Shown one piece after another: positions 50,618-59,404 of a stretch of DNA of 64,000 nt. The notes beneath the pieces were generated by a model that saw only the letters and a program-made list of their open reading frames with translations, was not told where the DNA came from and searched no databases. The stretch comes from Acidobacteriota bacterium (lineage in GTDB: Bacteria; Acidobacteriota; Thermoanaerobaculia; Thermoanaerobaculales; Thermoanaerobaculaceae): the NCBI GenBank assembly GCA_003158745.1, contig PMLC01000087.1, forward strand, positions 41,408 to 105,407, in the 5' to 3' direction. Within the stretch, counting starts at the first letter, position 1. Every line of letters begins with the position of its first letter. The translations under genes were made by a program, and so were the position numbers.

Positions 50618-51478
50618 GCTACCTCGTCCCGGCGCTGGAGCGTCGTGATCCCGACGCTGGCAGGCCGCCCGCATCTCGAGATCGCGCTTCCGCCGCTCCT
50701 CGCGACCCTCGGCCCGGACGATGAGGTCGTGATCGTCGGCGACGGTCGCGACCCTGCGCTGGTGGGCGCGCCCGCCCAGCGGTGCCGGGTCATTGTGCAT
50801 CCAGGGCCACGCGGTTTCGCACCGGTGTGCAACCGGGGCGCTGCGGAGGCATACGGGAGGATGCTGCTTTTTCTGAACGATGACGTCTGCGTCTCGGGGG
50901 GCCTGCTGGAGGTGCTGGAGCGCGAACTTTCGAGGCCCGGCGTCGGCGCGGTGGGTCCCAATGTCGTGAGCGAGGCCCTCGGAATGAGCGAGAGCGGGAC
51001 TTCGCTGCGTTGGCACCGCGGCGTCCTCGAGGCGAGGCAGCACCCCTTGGACGGGTCCGACTGTGTCCAGGTGCCATACCTCTGTGGGGCGGCGTTCGCG
51101 ATGCGGCGGGGTGATTTCTTCCGGGTCGGCGGTTTCGACGAGCGCCTGGCGCCGTACTTCTGGGAGGACGTGGACCTGTCCCTGCAGACGCGGGAACGGA
51201 TCGGGGCGGTGATGATCGCGTGCGACGCGACCGTGATCCATCGGCACGGCGCCACCATCAACTCGGAGCCCGAAGCGACGCGACGCGCCGTCTATGAGCG
51301 AAATCGCCTGCTGGTGAGCTGGCGTCATCTGCAAGGGTGGCGGTGGCTGGCCCACCTCGCGTGGTTCCCGTTGAGGCTTGCGGCCAGCCTCGTTCGCGAC
51401 CGCGCGGTAGCGGCCGGTTTCGTCCTGGCGCTCAGGTTGGTCATTTCAGCACGGAGGGCCGATGCGCGTCGGGGTTGA
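50561..51478 (+). CDS. GT2-family glycosyltransferase (GT-A fold)
   Basis: ~305 residues. It begins its conserved part at WSVVIPTLAGRPHLEIAL and shows DDEVVIVGDG, GFAPVCNRGAAEAYGRMLLFLNDDVC (DxD-like NDD), and the acceptor-side YFWEDVDLSLQTRERIG (EDVD). Rhamnosyltransferase-like. The start is unsure: the only in-frame starts are ATG 50477, GTG 50561 and GTG 50645. The first two overlap the 5' end of the divergent glycosyltransferase, while the last cuts the first strand. I give GTG 50561 as a compromise. Confidence 0.8.
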   Translation: MGVEEGSPGVEADSHRSQHATSSRRWSVVIPTLAGRPHLEIALPPLLATLGPDDEVVIVGDGRDPALVGAPAQRCRVIVHPGPRGFAPVCNRGAAEAYGRMLLFLNDDVCVSGGLLEVLERELSRPGVGAVGPNVVSEALGMSESGTSLRWHRGVLEARQHPLDGSDCVQVPYLCGAAFAMRRGDFFRVGGFDERLAPYFWEDVDLSLQTRERIGAVMIACDATVIHRHGATINSEPEATRRAVYERNRLLVSWRHLQGWRWLAHLAWFPLRLAASLVRDRAVAAGFVLALRLVISARRADARRG

Positions 51479-52505
51479 CGGCAAACCCCTGCTGCCGCCG
51501 CGAGCCGGCGTCGCCCGCTACCTGGAGGGGCTGCTCGGCGCATGTGCGGCGGATCTCGAGCACACCGGGATCGAGATCGCAGTGGTTTCGCCTCGCCGAC
51601 CTCGTCGCACCATGCCGTGGGTTCTGTGGGATCTCCAGCGCTCCACGGGCAGGGGGTTCGACGTGTTCCACTTCCCGTTCTACTACCCGCCCCTCCGGCC
51701 GCGGTGTCCGGTCACGGTTGCGATCCACGACGTCCTGGTCCTCGAGCACCCGGAGTGGTTCCCTGGCGGCCGGACCAACACGCTCCGGCTGCTCATCCCG
51801 GCCGGCGCCCGTCGCGCCGATGCAATTCTCACCGGTTCGCGGAGCGTGGCTGAAGCGATCGCACAGCGCTGCCGGGTGCCGCGCGAGCGCATCCATCTCA
51901 CCGGCTACGGCGTCGACCGCAACCGCTTTGCACCGCCGTCCCCCAAAACGGTGGCCCTGAGCCGGACGCGGTTCGGTCTCGCGCGTCCCTATCTTCTCCA
52001 GCTCGGCGCTCTCGAGCCTCGCCGAGGCAGCGACGTCGCGCTCGCCGCGTGCGCCGGGCTTCGAGGCAACCACCCCGACCTCGAGCTCGTGGTCGTGGGC
52101 GTTGCGCGCGCTGATGTCCGCGCGCTCCGGCAGCCCAGGCCGTGGCTCCGGTTGCTCGGTCGGGTGGAGGACGAGGTCCTGCCGGCACTATACGCGGGGG
52201 CGGCCGCGGTCGTGGCGCCGTCGCGGGGCGAAGGGTTCGATCTTCCGGTTCTCGAGGCGCTCGCATGCGGCGCAGTGGTGGTTGCTTCCGACATTCCCGT
52301 GCACCGGGAGCACTTCGCACCGGCGGTGGCACTCTTCGAGAGCGGCAATGCCGACGCGCTGATCGCCGCCCTTGCGCGCGCCCTCGAAGACTCCGAGACT
52401 GCACGAGGGCTGCGCGCGGCCGGACCGGCACTGGCTGCGCGTTTCACGTGGGAGGACGTTGCACGCCGGCATCTCGAGGTGTGGCGTGCGGTGGGAGGGA
52501 CATGA
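51462..52505 (+). CDS. GT4-type glycosyltransferase
   Basis: 347 residues: MRVGVDGKPLLPPRAGVARY, VTVAIHDVLVLEHPEW, ILTGSRSVAEAIAQR, LLQLGALEPRRGSDVALAA, and the donor site VVAPSRGEGFDLPVLEALACG. Similar in type to the minus-strand enzyme at 49532. The ATG overlaps the previous gene by 17 bases and its own stop overlaps the next start (ATGA). Confidence 0.88.
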   Translation: MRVGVDGKPLLPPRAGVARYLEGLLGACAADLEHTGIEIAVVSPRRPRRTMPWVLWDLQRSTGRGFDVFHFPFYYPPLRPRCPVTVAIHDVLVLEHPEWFPGGRTNTLRLLIPAGARRADAILTGSRSVAEAIAQRCRVPRERIHLTGYGVDRNRFAPPSPKTVALSRTRFGLARPYLLQLGALEPRRGSDVALAACAGLRGNHPDLELVVVGVARADVRALRQPRPWLRLLGRVEDEVLPALYAGAAAVVAPSRGEGFDLPVLEALACGAVVVASDIPVHREHFAPAVALFESGNADALIAALARALEDSETARGLRAAGPALAARFTWEDVARRHLEVWRAVGGT

Positions 52506-53446
52506 AGGCCGGCGCCGTCATCGTCAATTTCAACGGGGGCCGGGACCTTCCGGTCTGCCTGGAGGCGCTGTGCGTCCAGAGCGTACCGACGCAGGTCGTG
52601 CTCGTCGACTGCGCCTCCACCGACGGATCGCGGGAGCTCGCCGAGCGCCCGCCGAGCGGCGTGGTCGGCCTGCCCCTGCCGGCAAACGAAGGGTACGCCG
52701 GTGGATGCGCGGCGGGCCTGGCGGCGCTCGGCGCCGAGACGGAGGTCGTGGGGTTCTTCAACCCCGACTGCTTTCCGGCCGCCGACTTCCTGGCGGTGTG
52801 CAGCCGGGCGATCGCGCGGAACAGCGGCGTCGGAGGAGTGGCCGGACGGCTCGTCCGGCCCGGCGGGGCGATCCTGGATTCGTGCGGTCAGGTCCTCACG
52901 CCGCTCCTGCTGCGCGTCAGAGACCGCGGGTACGGGAGCCCCGCCGCCGATAGCTTCTGCGAGGCGGCGCCGGTGCTGGCCGCCTGCGGCGCCGCAATGG
53001 TCTACCGGCGCGCGGCGCTCGACGCGGCCGCCGTGGCGGGCGAGGTGTTCCCGCGCGAGTACTTTGCCTTCTGGGAAGACCTCGACCTGGGGTGGAGAGT
53101 GAACAACGCGGGGTGGTCGGTGGTGTACGAGCCTCGCGCAGTCGCGGTGCACCGCCGCAGTGCGACCGCCGGCCCCGGGAGTGGCAGGCTGATCTTTCGG
53201 AGGACGCCAGAACTGGCGGCGGCGATCCTCGTGAACCGATGGGCGACGTTGCTCAGGAACCTCCATCCTGTTGATTTTTGGCTGCACTTGCCCGTACTTT
53301 TGCCGGGCGAGGTGGCCATGCTGGCCTGGGTGCTGCTCCGTCGTCCAGTGGTACTGCATGCGTTGCGTGGGGTGTGGCCGCGTGTGCGCCGAGCCGCTGC
53401 GCAGCGCCGTCAGATCCCAAGGCGGCGCCTCTCGGAGTTCCTGTGA
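52502..53446 (+). CDS. GT2-family glycosyltransferase
   Basis: 314 residues with KAGAVIVNFNGGRDLPVCL, VVLVDCASTDGSRELAE, NEGYAGGCAAGLAALG, FFNPDCFPA (DxD-like) and FAFWEDLDLGWRVNNAGW. This is the WcaA/rhamnosyltransferase type, with a C-terminal amphipathic/hydrophobic helix (FWLHLPVLLPGEVAMLAWVLL) likely to touch the membrane. ATGA overlap with the gene before, GTGA with the gene after. Confidence 0.87.
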   Translation: MKAGAVIVNFNGGRDLPVCLEALCVQSVPTQVVLVDCASTDGSRELAERPPSGVVGLPLPANEGYAGGCAAGLAALGAETEVVGFFNPDCFPAADFLAVCSRAIARNSGVGGVAGRLVRPGGAILDSCGQVLTPLLLRVRDRGYGSPAADSFCEAAPVLAACGAAMVYRRAALDAAAVAGEVFPREYFAFWEDLDLGWRVNNAGWSVVYEPRAVAVHRRSATAGPGSGRLIFRRTPELAAAILVNRWATLLRNLHPVDFWLHLPVLLPGEVAMLAWVLLRRPVVLHALRGVWPRVRRAAAQRRQIPRRRLSEFL

Positions 53447-54456
53447 GTCCCGGACTCGTCGTGCTCGGTTTCGTGCTGGCCTTCGTGCTGGCGCTTTACT
53501 TCACCCCGATCGCCCGTCAAGCCGCGCTCCGGTTCGGGATCGTGGATCGGCCGGATGGGGTGCTCAAGCGTCAGTCCGAGCCGGTGCCGTACCTCGGGGG
53601 TCTCGCCGTCTTCCTGGCCTACCTGGTGGCGCTCGGGCTCGTCTTCGCGTTCAACAGCCTGCTCCTGGGCCTGCTGCTGGCCGGCACGCTGACGCTCCTG
53701 GTCGGACTTGTCGACGACTTCGGAGTCCTGACTCCGGCCGCGAAGATCGCGGGCCAAGCCGTGGCCGTCTTCGTGCTGCTGCGCAGCGGGGCCGTGATCG
53801 AACTTGCCGAGGTGCCGCAGGGGCTGCGGTGGCCCCTCGCGGCGCTGTGGCTGTTCGCAGTTTGCAACGCGTTCAACCTCCTGGATGTCATGGACGGCTT
53901 GGCAGCCGGCGTTGGCGCCGTGGCGGGCCTTGCGTTCGGCATCGTGGCGCTCTCGACGGGCGAATACCCCGAGGCGGCCGCGTCGTTGGCCCTTGCAGGA
54001 GCCCTCTGCGGGTTCCTTGTTTTCAACGTGCACCCGGCTCGCATCTACCTCGGAGACGCCGGGTCGCTGGCAGTCGGGCTCACGCTCGGGGCGCTGGCGA
54101 TCGCGATCCGGTGGAGCGACAGGAGCCCAGCCGGGTTCCTCGCGCCGCTCGCGATCCTGGGTGTTCCCCTTGCCGACACCGCCTACGTGAGCATCCTGCG
54201 CGCTCGGGCCGGGAAGCCCTTCTGGCATGGGAGTTCCGACCATTTCCCGCTCCGTCTACGGGCGGCGATGGGCGGCAACGTCGGCAAGGCCGTGAGCACA
54301 GTTATCGCTCTGACCGGCGTCGGTGCCGCGGCCGGTGTCGGCACGACGGTGCTGTGGTCGTGGCAAATCGGGCTGTGGGTCCTGGGTGGGTATGCGTTAG
54401 GCCTCGTGGTGTTGCTGAGCCTTCTGGCGCACATCCGAATGGAGGTACCCGAGTGA
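53443..54456 (+). CDS. WecA/MraY-type polyprenyl-phosphate sugar-1-phosphate transferase
   Basis: 337 residues with about ten membrane helices. Family marks are FGIVDRPDGVLKRQSEPVPYLGGLAVFL, the metal-binding LVGLVDDFGVLTPAAKI, AFNLLDVMDGLAAG (N-x3-D), NVHPARIYLGDAGSL, and the C-terminal HGSSDHFPLRL loop (HxxxDH type). It starts a glycan chain by moving a sugar-1-phosphate (often GlcNAc-1-P) from UDP-sugar to undecaprenyl phosphate. This makes it the likely initiator for the polysaccharide built by the neighbouring transferases. Confidence 0.93.
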   Translation: MSPGLVVLGFVLAFVLALYFTPIARQAALRFGIVDRPDGVLKRQSEPVPYLGGLAVFLAYLVALGLVFAFNSLLLGLLLAGTLTLLVGLVDDFGVLTPAAKIAGQAVAVFVLLRSGAVIELAEVPQGLRWPLAALWLFAVCNAFNLLDVMDGLAAGVGAVAGLAFGIVALSTGEYPEAAASLALAGALCGFLVFNVHPARIYLGDAGSLAVGLTLGALAIAIRWSDRSPAGFLAPLAILGVPLADTAYVSILRARAGKPFWHGSSDHFPLRLRAAMGGNVGKAVSTVIALTGVGAAAGVGTTVLWSWQIGLWVLGGYALGLVVLLSLLAHIRMEVPE

Positions 54457-55748
54457 GGCGGGTCGTCATCATTGGAGCCGGCCTTACCGGCCTCTCCGCT
54501 GCGTACCACCTGCGACAACTGCGAGTGGAAGCGGATGTTCTGGAGAGAGAGACGCGCCCGGGTGGAGCGTGCCGCACGACGTCCCGCAACGGCTTCCACT
54601 TCGATCTTACCGGCCACTTGTTGCACCTGGCGCGCCCCGAGAGCCAGAAGCTGTTGCGCGAGATCGGGATCCGCAACGCGTTGCGCTCACACCGGCGGCG
54701 AGCGGGCATTGCTCTTGCCGGGTGCGTGACGCCGTACCCGATCCAGATCAACACGTACCGGCTTCCCCGCGAGATTCGGCGCGACTGCCTTCTGGGCTTT
54801 ATCGAGGCCCACCTCGGGAAGGCAGATTCCGACACGCAGCCCCGCAACTTCCTGGAGTGGGTGCTCTCGAGGTTCGGCGATGGTTTCGCCCGCCACTTCT
54901 TCATCCCCTACAACCGAAAGCTGTACTGCACGGACCCGGCGGAACTGACCACTGAATGGGTCGGCCGGTACGTCCCGCGGCCCGACCTCGCGGATGTGGT
55001 CGACGGGTCCCTCGGTCTCTACCGCAAGCGCGTCGGGTACAACGCGACCTTTCTCTACCCACGCGAGGGGGGGATTCAGCTCCTCGCCGACGCTATCGCG
55101 GCCACGTTTCCTCCCGTAAGACTCTCGTGTGCGGTCCGCTCGTTGCACCTTGGAGCGAAGGAGGCGGTCCTCGAGTCCGGGGAAGTGGTGCCCTGGGATG
55201 CGCTCGTGATGACCGCACCGCTGTCGCATCTGGCGGCGATGACGGCGGACCTGCCGGCCGCGGGCCGCGCCGCCGCGGCGCGGCTACGAGCCGTGGCGGT
55301 CGTGAACCTGAACCTCGGTGTCCGCGGGCCGGCGCCGCGCCGCGAGCACTGGCTGTACGTCCCGGAGGAACGCTTCCCGTTCTACCGTGTCGGGATTCCG
55401 TCGAACCACGGGGCCGTCGCGCCGCCTGGATGCCACACGCTCTCGGTCGAGGTGAGCCTCCCCGCCGGTGCGGCGACGGCTTCCGGCCTGCGCGAGCGCT
55501 GCCTCGAGGGTCTGATGGAGCTCGGGCTGCTGCGCGACGCCGCGGACGTGGTCACCGTGGACGAAGTTCACCTCGATCCTGCTTATGTGATCTTCGATGC
55601 GGCGCGCCCGGAGGCGGTATCGACGCTGCGCGATGCATACCGCGCCGCCGGCGTCGCGCTGGCCGGGCGGTGGGCAGAGTGGAAATACTCCACAATGGAG
55701 GACGCGCTGTGGGACGGCGCCACCGTGGCGCGTCGGCTGGCGGGATGA
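54453..55748 (+). CDS. FAD-dependent amine-oxidase-like protein (UDP-galactopyranose-mutase-like)
   Basis: 431 residues. The N-terminal dinucleotide fold reads VVIIGAGLTGLSAAYHL (GxGxxG) with the acidic end at VLERETRPGGACRT. It continues GFHFDLTGHLLHL and PYPIQINTYRLP, which resemble the nucleotide-sugar-mutase and protoporphyrinogen-oxidase-like proteins found in surface-glycan clusters, and GLYRKRVGYNATFLYPREGGIQLL. The reaction is not known; sugar ring contraction or oxidation of a lipid-linked sugar are possibilities. Joined to its neighbours by 4-base overlaps on both sides. Confidence 0.72.
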   Translation: MRRVVIIGAGLTGLSAAYHLRQLRVEADVLERETRPGGACRTTSRNGFHFDLTGHLLHLARPESQKLLREIGIRNALRSHRRRAGIALAGCVTPYPIQINTYRLPREIRRDCLLGFIEAHLGKADSDTQPRNFLEWVLSRFGDGFARHFFIPYNRKLYCTDPAELTTEWVGRYVPRPDLADVVDGSLGLYRKRVGYNATFLYPREGGIQLLADAIAATFPPVRLSCAVRSLHLGAKEAVLESGEVVPWDALVMTAPLSHLAAMTADLPAAGRAAAARLRAVAVVNLNLGVRGPAPRREHWLYVPEERFPFYRVGIPSNHGAVAPPGCHTLSVEVSLPAGAATASGLRERCLEGLMELGLLRDAADVVTVDEVHLDPAYVIFDAARPEAVSTLRDAYRAAGVALAGRWAEWKYSTMEDALWDGATVARRLAG

Positions 55749-56977
55749 GCCGCTTGAAGGTCCTGCACGCGATCACAATGCTCGAACTCGGGGGTGCGCA
55801 GCGCAACACGTTGGATACCATCGCAAGGCTCGACCGCCACGAGTTCTCCGTGGCGCTCGCATGTGCCGATGCGGGCGAGTTGCTCCCCGAGGCGCGCCGT
55901 CTCGCCGATGTCGAGCTCTTCGAGCTTCGCCACCTGGGGCGCGAGGTCCGGCCATGGGCGGACCTCCGAGCGTACTTCGAACTGAGGAAGGCGATTCGGT
56001 GCTTCTGCCCCGATATCGTGCACACTCACTCCTCGAAGGTGGGCGTCCTGGGCCGGCTGGCGGCACGGCGCGAAGGCGTGCCGGTAGTGATCCACTCGGT
56101 CCACGGGTTCGGGTTTGGCCCGCACCAGAGCTCGCTTGTCCGGCGGGTGTTTCTCGCTGCGGAGAGGATGGCGGCGCGCCGCACCGACGCGTTCATCACG
56201 GTGTCCCGTCGCAACCTCCAGGACGGGGCGCGTCTCGGCCTCTTCCCCGAGGAGCGGGCATGCGTGATCCGCTCAGGGATCGACCTCGCGGCGTTTCGCG
56301 CCCATGCCGGTGGGGGTGCGGTGCGTACCGAGTTGGGTATCCCAGCCGATGCTCCCCTCGTCGTCCAGATCGCGTGTTTCAAGCCACAGAAGGCTCCCGA
56401 GCGGTTCGTCGAAGTTGCGGCCGGGCTGGTGAAGCACTTCCCCGAGGCGCACTTCCTGCTGGTGGGGGACGGCGAGCTTCGAAAGGCACTCGAACGAAAG
56501 AGGCGCGATGCGGGGCTCGAGGGACATCTCCACCTACCTGGGTGGCGACGTGACATCCCTGCAGTCCTGGATGCGGCGACTGTCGTGACGCTCACCTCGC
56601 GATTCGAGGGCCTGCCGCGCGCCCTCGTGGAAGCTCTGGCTGCCGGGGTTCCCGTCGTGGCGATGGCAGTGGACGGGGTACCCGAGGTCGTGCGGGATGG
56701 TGAAAACGGCTTCCTGGTCGCGGAGGGCGATGTGGAAGGTCTCGTCGAGCGCGTCGCTGCAATCTTCCGCGACCCCGAGCTCCGGGGACGTTTGGCCGGC
56801 GCAGCGGACCAGGGTCTCGCGGAGTTCGAGCGCGAGACGATGGTGCGGCAACAGGAGGAACTCTACCGGGAACTGGCCAGCAAGGCTGGACTCGAAGGTG
56901 CAGAACCCCGGGACTGTGGCATGCAGGCCCTGCCCATGTCCCCAATCCGCGACGCCGAGCGACGGACGCATGGCTGA
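55745..56977 (+). CDS. GT4-type glycosyltransferase
   Basis: 410 residues: MSRLKVLHAITMLELGGAQR, IVHTHSSKVGVLGRLAAR, VIHSVHGFGFGP, VVQIACFKPQKAPERFVEVA, and the donor motif SRFEGLPRALVEALAAGVPVV with DGENGFLV. Closest in pattern to WbnE/EpsD-like transferases that use UDP-sugars. The ATG overlaps the previous stop (ATGA); prepilin peptidase starts 8 bases before its own end. The frame stays open far upstream, but that part is the other reading frame of the FAD gene. Confidence 0.9.
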   Translation: MSRLKVLHAITMLELGGAQRNTLDTIARLDRHEFSVALACADAGELLPEARRLADVELFELRHLGREVRPWADLRAYFELRKAIRCFCPDIVHTHSSKVGVLGRLAARREGVPVVIHSVHGFGFGPHQSSLVRRVFLAAERMAARRTDAFITVSRRNLQDGARLGLFPEERACVIRSGIDLAAFRAHAGGGAVRTELGIPADAPLVVQIACFKPQKAPERFVEVAAGLVKHFPEAHFLLVGDGELRKALERKRRDAGLEGHLHLPGWRRDIPAVLDAATVVTLTSRFEGLPRALVEALAAGVPVVAMAVDGVPEVVRDGENGFLVAEGDVEGLVERVAAIFRDPELRGRLAGAADQGLAEFERETMVRQQEELYRELASKAGLEGAEPRDCGMQALPMSPIRDAERRTHG

Positions 56978-57758
56978 GAGCCCCGTTCCCTTCTGGTTCG
57001 TGCTGACCGTGGCTGCCGCCTACGGTCTCGTGTTCGGAAGCTTCCTCAACGTCGTGGTCCACCGCCTACCGCGTGGGATGTCGCTCCTTCACCCGCGGTC
57101 GCACTGCCCGGCCTGCGGCGCGCTCGTGCGGTGGTTCGACAACATCCCGCTTCTGTCGTATGTTGCTCTGCTCGGTCGCTGCCGCGCCTGCAAGAGGCCG
57201 ATCTCTCCCCGCTACCCCCTCGTCGAGCTCGCCGCGGGGGCCCTGGCGGCCGGGGTGATTGCGCGCTTCGGCTTGACCCTCATCGGCATGGAGGCGATGC
57301 TGCTCGTGATGCTCCTGCTGCCTCTGGCGTTTATCGACCTCGAGCACCACTTGCTGCCGGACATTCTGACGCTTCCGGGCATCGGGATCGGCCTGGCGTG
57401 CTCGTGGGTGGGGGGGCTCGCACCCGTCACCGACGCGCTCGTGGGGGCGGCGGTGGGTGCAGGCTTGCCCTACGCCGTGATGGTGACGTACCGTCGCCTG
57501 CGCGGTGTGGAAGGGATGGGACTGGGCGACGTCAAGCTCCTGGCAATGATCGGGGCTTTCCTCGGATGGCGTGGGATGCTGCTCACGCTCGGCGTGGGGG
57601 CGACCGGCGGTGCCCTGGTCGGACTGACACTCATCGCGACGGGCAGGGGACGGCGAGACACCGAGTTGCCGTTCGGTACGTTTCTGAGCGCTGCGGGGTG
57701 TGTTGTGCTGTTCGCCGAACCGACGATGCTTCGGCTGCTCGGGTGGGTGCGCCCGTGA
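56970..57758 (+). CDS. pilD: Prepilin peptidase / N-methyltransferase
   Basis: 262 residues, the full bifunctional form. The N-terminal FGSFLNVVVHRLP and two CxxC pairs (CPACGALVRWFDNIPLLSY, CRACKRPISPRYP) form the zinc/methyltransferase part. The two catalytic Asp sites of the peptidase are in FIDLEHHLLPD and GMGLGDVKLLAMIGAFLG. It processes the prepilins at 40559 and 41407. It follows a glycosyltransferase with an 8-base overlap and is followed by the sensor kinase with a GTGA overlap. Confidence 0.95.
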   Translation: MAESPVPFWFVLTVAAAYGLVFGSFLNVVVHRLPRGMSLLHPRSHCPACGALVRWFDNIPLLSYVALLGRCRACKRPISPRYPLVELAAGALAAGVIARFGLTLIGMEAMLLVMLLLPLAFIDLEHHLLPDILTLPGIGIGLACSWVGGLAPVTDALVGAAVGAGLPYAVMVTYRRLRGVEGMGLGDVKLLAMIGAFLGWRGMLLTLGVGATGGALVGLTLIATGRGRRDTELPFGTFLSAAGCVVLFAEPTMLRLLGWVRP

Positions 57759-59404
57759 GATCAGGCTTACCGTCCCGCCGCTTTCGCGAAGCGCGCCTTC
57801 TGATCGGTGCGACGCTTGTGATGTTGGTCGGGATGGTGGTGGCCGAGATGGCGGGTGTATTCGTGGTCACCCGCCTCGTCGAGGAGGAGGCGCGACGGGC
57901 CGCACTCGCCACGACCCAGGTGCTCGCCAGCAGAATCACAGGAGGCGAGGCGCCTCGCTTTGGCGCTGCGCTGCGCACCGAGGGGTGGGGGCTCGTGATC
58001 CTGCAGGATGGCAGGACCCTCGAGCAGATCGGGATCGCCGGCCCCGACGTGCCGGCGTGGTGGCCGTGGGCATCGCGGGCGGAGTGGGAGCGACGAGGCC
58101 AGCCCGTCGCGGGGCCGGTCACAACGACGGCGGGCAGCGTCCTGGTTGCGTACCAGCCTCTGGCCGACGGCCGGGTCATCCGAGCTGTCGTGCCGGTGTC
58201 CGGTGCAGGCACGGTTGGGAGATGGCGCAGCGTGGGCGCCCTGCTCGGCTTGGCTGTCGCACTTGGGGGCGGTCTCGTGGCCTGGGCACTCATCGCGAGG
58301 GTCCTCGCACCGTACCGGGAGCTTCTGGCCGAAGCGGTGCGGGTGACTGGTGGGCCCCGGGACGAGGCCGAGGACAAGTTCCTCGTGGAGACGTTCCGAG
58401 ACACGGTCCGACGCCTCGAAGAGTCGGAGGCGGCGTTGCGACGGCGAGCCGACGAACTCGAGGTGCTGGCCGGCGTGCTGACCCGAGGTTCGTCCGCGGG
58501 GGTCGTGATCGCCGAGCCCGGCGGCTCGGTGCGTGCCGCCAACCCGGTCGCCCAAGATATCGTCCCGTCACTGAGGGTGGGCAGTCCGATCCCGACGGCG
58601 TTGGCCGAGGCCCAGAGGGAGGCGCACCTGGGTGGTCGGGTGGTCGAGGTGCGGCGCCTGCCGCTGCTGGCCGCCGGCGGGGAAACGCAGGGAGAGGTCG
58701 TGTTCCTCGCCGATCGCACCGGGTTGGAAGCTCTCGAACGGGCACTGGCGGAGCGGGAGCAGATGGCGGGTCTTGGCGAACTCGCTGCCGGGATGGCGCA
58801 CGAGCTGCGCAACGCCCTCGCGACGATGCGGGGCTACACGCGCCTCCTGCCGGGAGCCGGCCCCGACGAGAGTGAGCGCTTTATCGCGGCGATCAACGAG
58901 GAGGCCGAGAGCCTCGTCGACCTGCTCGAGCGGTTCCTGCGCTTCGCTCAACCCCGTGATCTCCGTCGGGAACCGGTCGATCTGATGGCACTGGTGGGTG
59001 AGGCGGCCAGCAAGGTTCGCACCGCGTTCCCTGGGGTTCCCGTGAGTGTGGCAGGGACATCGGCCATCGTTGTAGGAGACTCGCTCGCTCTCGGTGTCGT
59101 GGTGGAGAACTTGCTCCGAAACGGGGTCGAAGCCGCTTCAACGACCGGAGGTTCGGTCGCCGTTCATGTCGAGGCGACAACGGTCGCCATTCGGATAGTG
59201 TTCGAGGACGACGGACCCGGCGTCGCCGACGACCTTCGCGAGCGAATGTTCCTTCCGTTCGTCTCCAGCAAGCCATCTGGGGGCCTCGGCCTGGCGTTGG
59301 CACGGCGTTTCGCGCGCCTGCACGGAGGGGACGTGGAGCACGAGCCTCGGGAAGGCGGCGGCGCCAGATTCGTCGTGTGGCTGCCGCGTCAGGGTGTGGC
59401 GTGA
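57755..59404 (+). CDS. PilS/NtrB-like sensor histidine kinase
   Basis: 549 residues. Two membrane helices (LIGATLVMLVGMVVAEMAGV near residue 16 and SVGALLGLAVALGGGLVAWAL near 160) enclose a ~110-residue periplasmic sensor domain. Then come a HAMP-like/coiled-coil stretch (RRLEESEAALRRRADELEVL), a PAS-like segment, the H-box AAGMAHELRNALATMRGY, N-box VVENLLRNGVEAA, G1 FEDDGPGV and G2 GGLGLALARR. Classical PilS has six helices, so this is an NtrB/PilS-like variant with a periplasmic sensor. Paired with the sigma-54 activator that follows by a GTGA overlap. Confidence 0.88.
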   Translation: MRSGLPSRRFREARLLIGATLVMLVGMVVAEMAGVFVVTRLVEEEARRAALATTQVLASRITGGEAPRFGAALRTEGWGLVILQDGRTLEQIGIAGPDVPAWWPWASRAEWERRGQPVAGPVTTTAGSVLVAYQPLADGRVIRAVVPVSGAGTVGRWRSVGALLGLAVALGGGLVAWALIARVLAPYRELLAEAVRVTGGPRDEAEDKFLVETFRDTVRRLEESEAALRRRADELEVLAGVLTRGSSAGVVIAEPGGSVRAANPVAQDIVPSLRVGSPIPTALAEAQREAHLGGRVVEVRRLPLLAAGGETQGEVVFLADRTGLEALERALAEREQMAGLGELAAGMAHELRNALATMRGYTRLLPGAGPDESERFIAAINEEAESLVDLLERFLRFAQPRDLRREPVDLMALVGEAASKVRTAFPGVPVSVAGTSAIVVGDSLALGVVVENLLRNGVEAASTTGGSVAVHVEATTVAIRIVFEDDGPGVADDLRERMFLPFVSSKPSGGLGLALARRFARLHGGDVEHEPREGGGARFVVWLPRQGVA

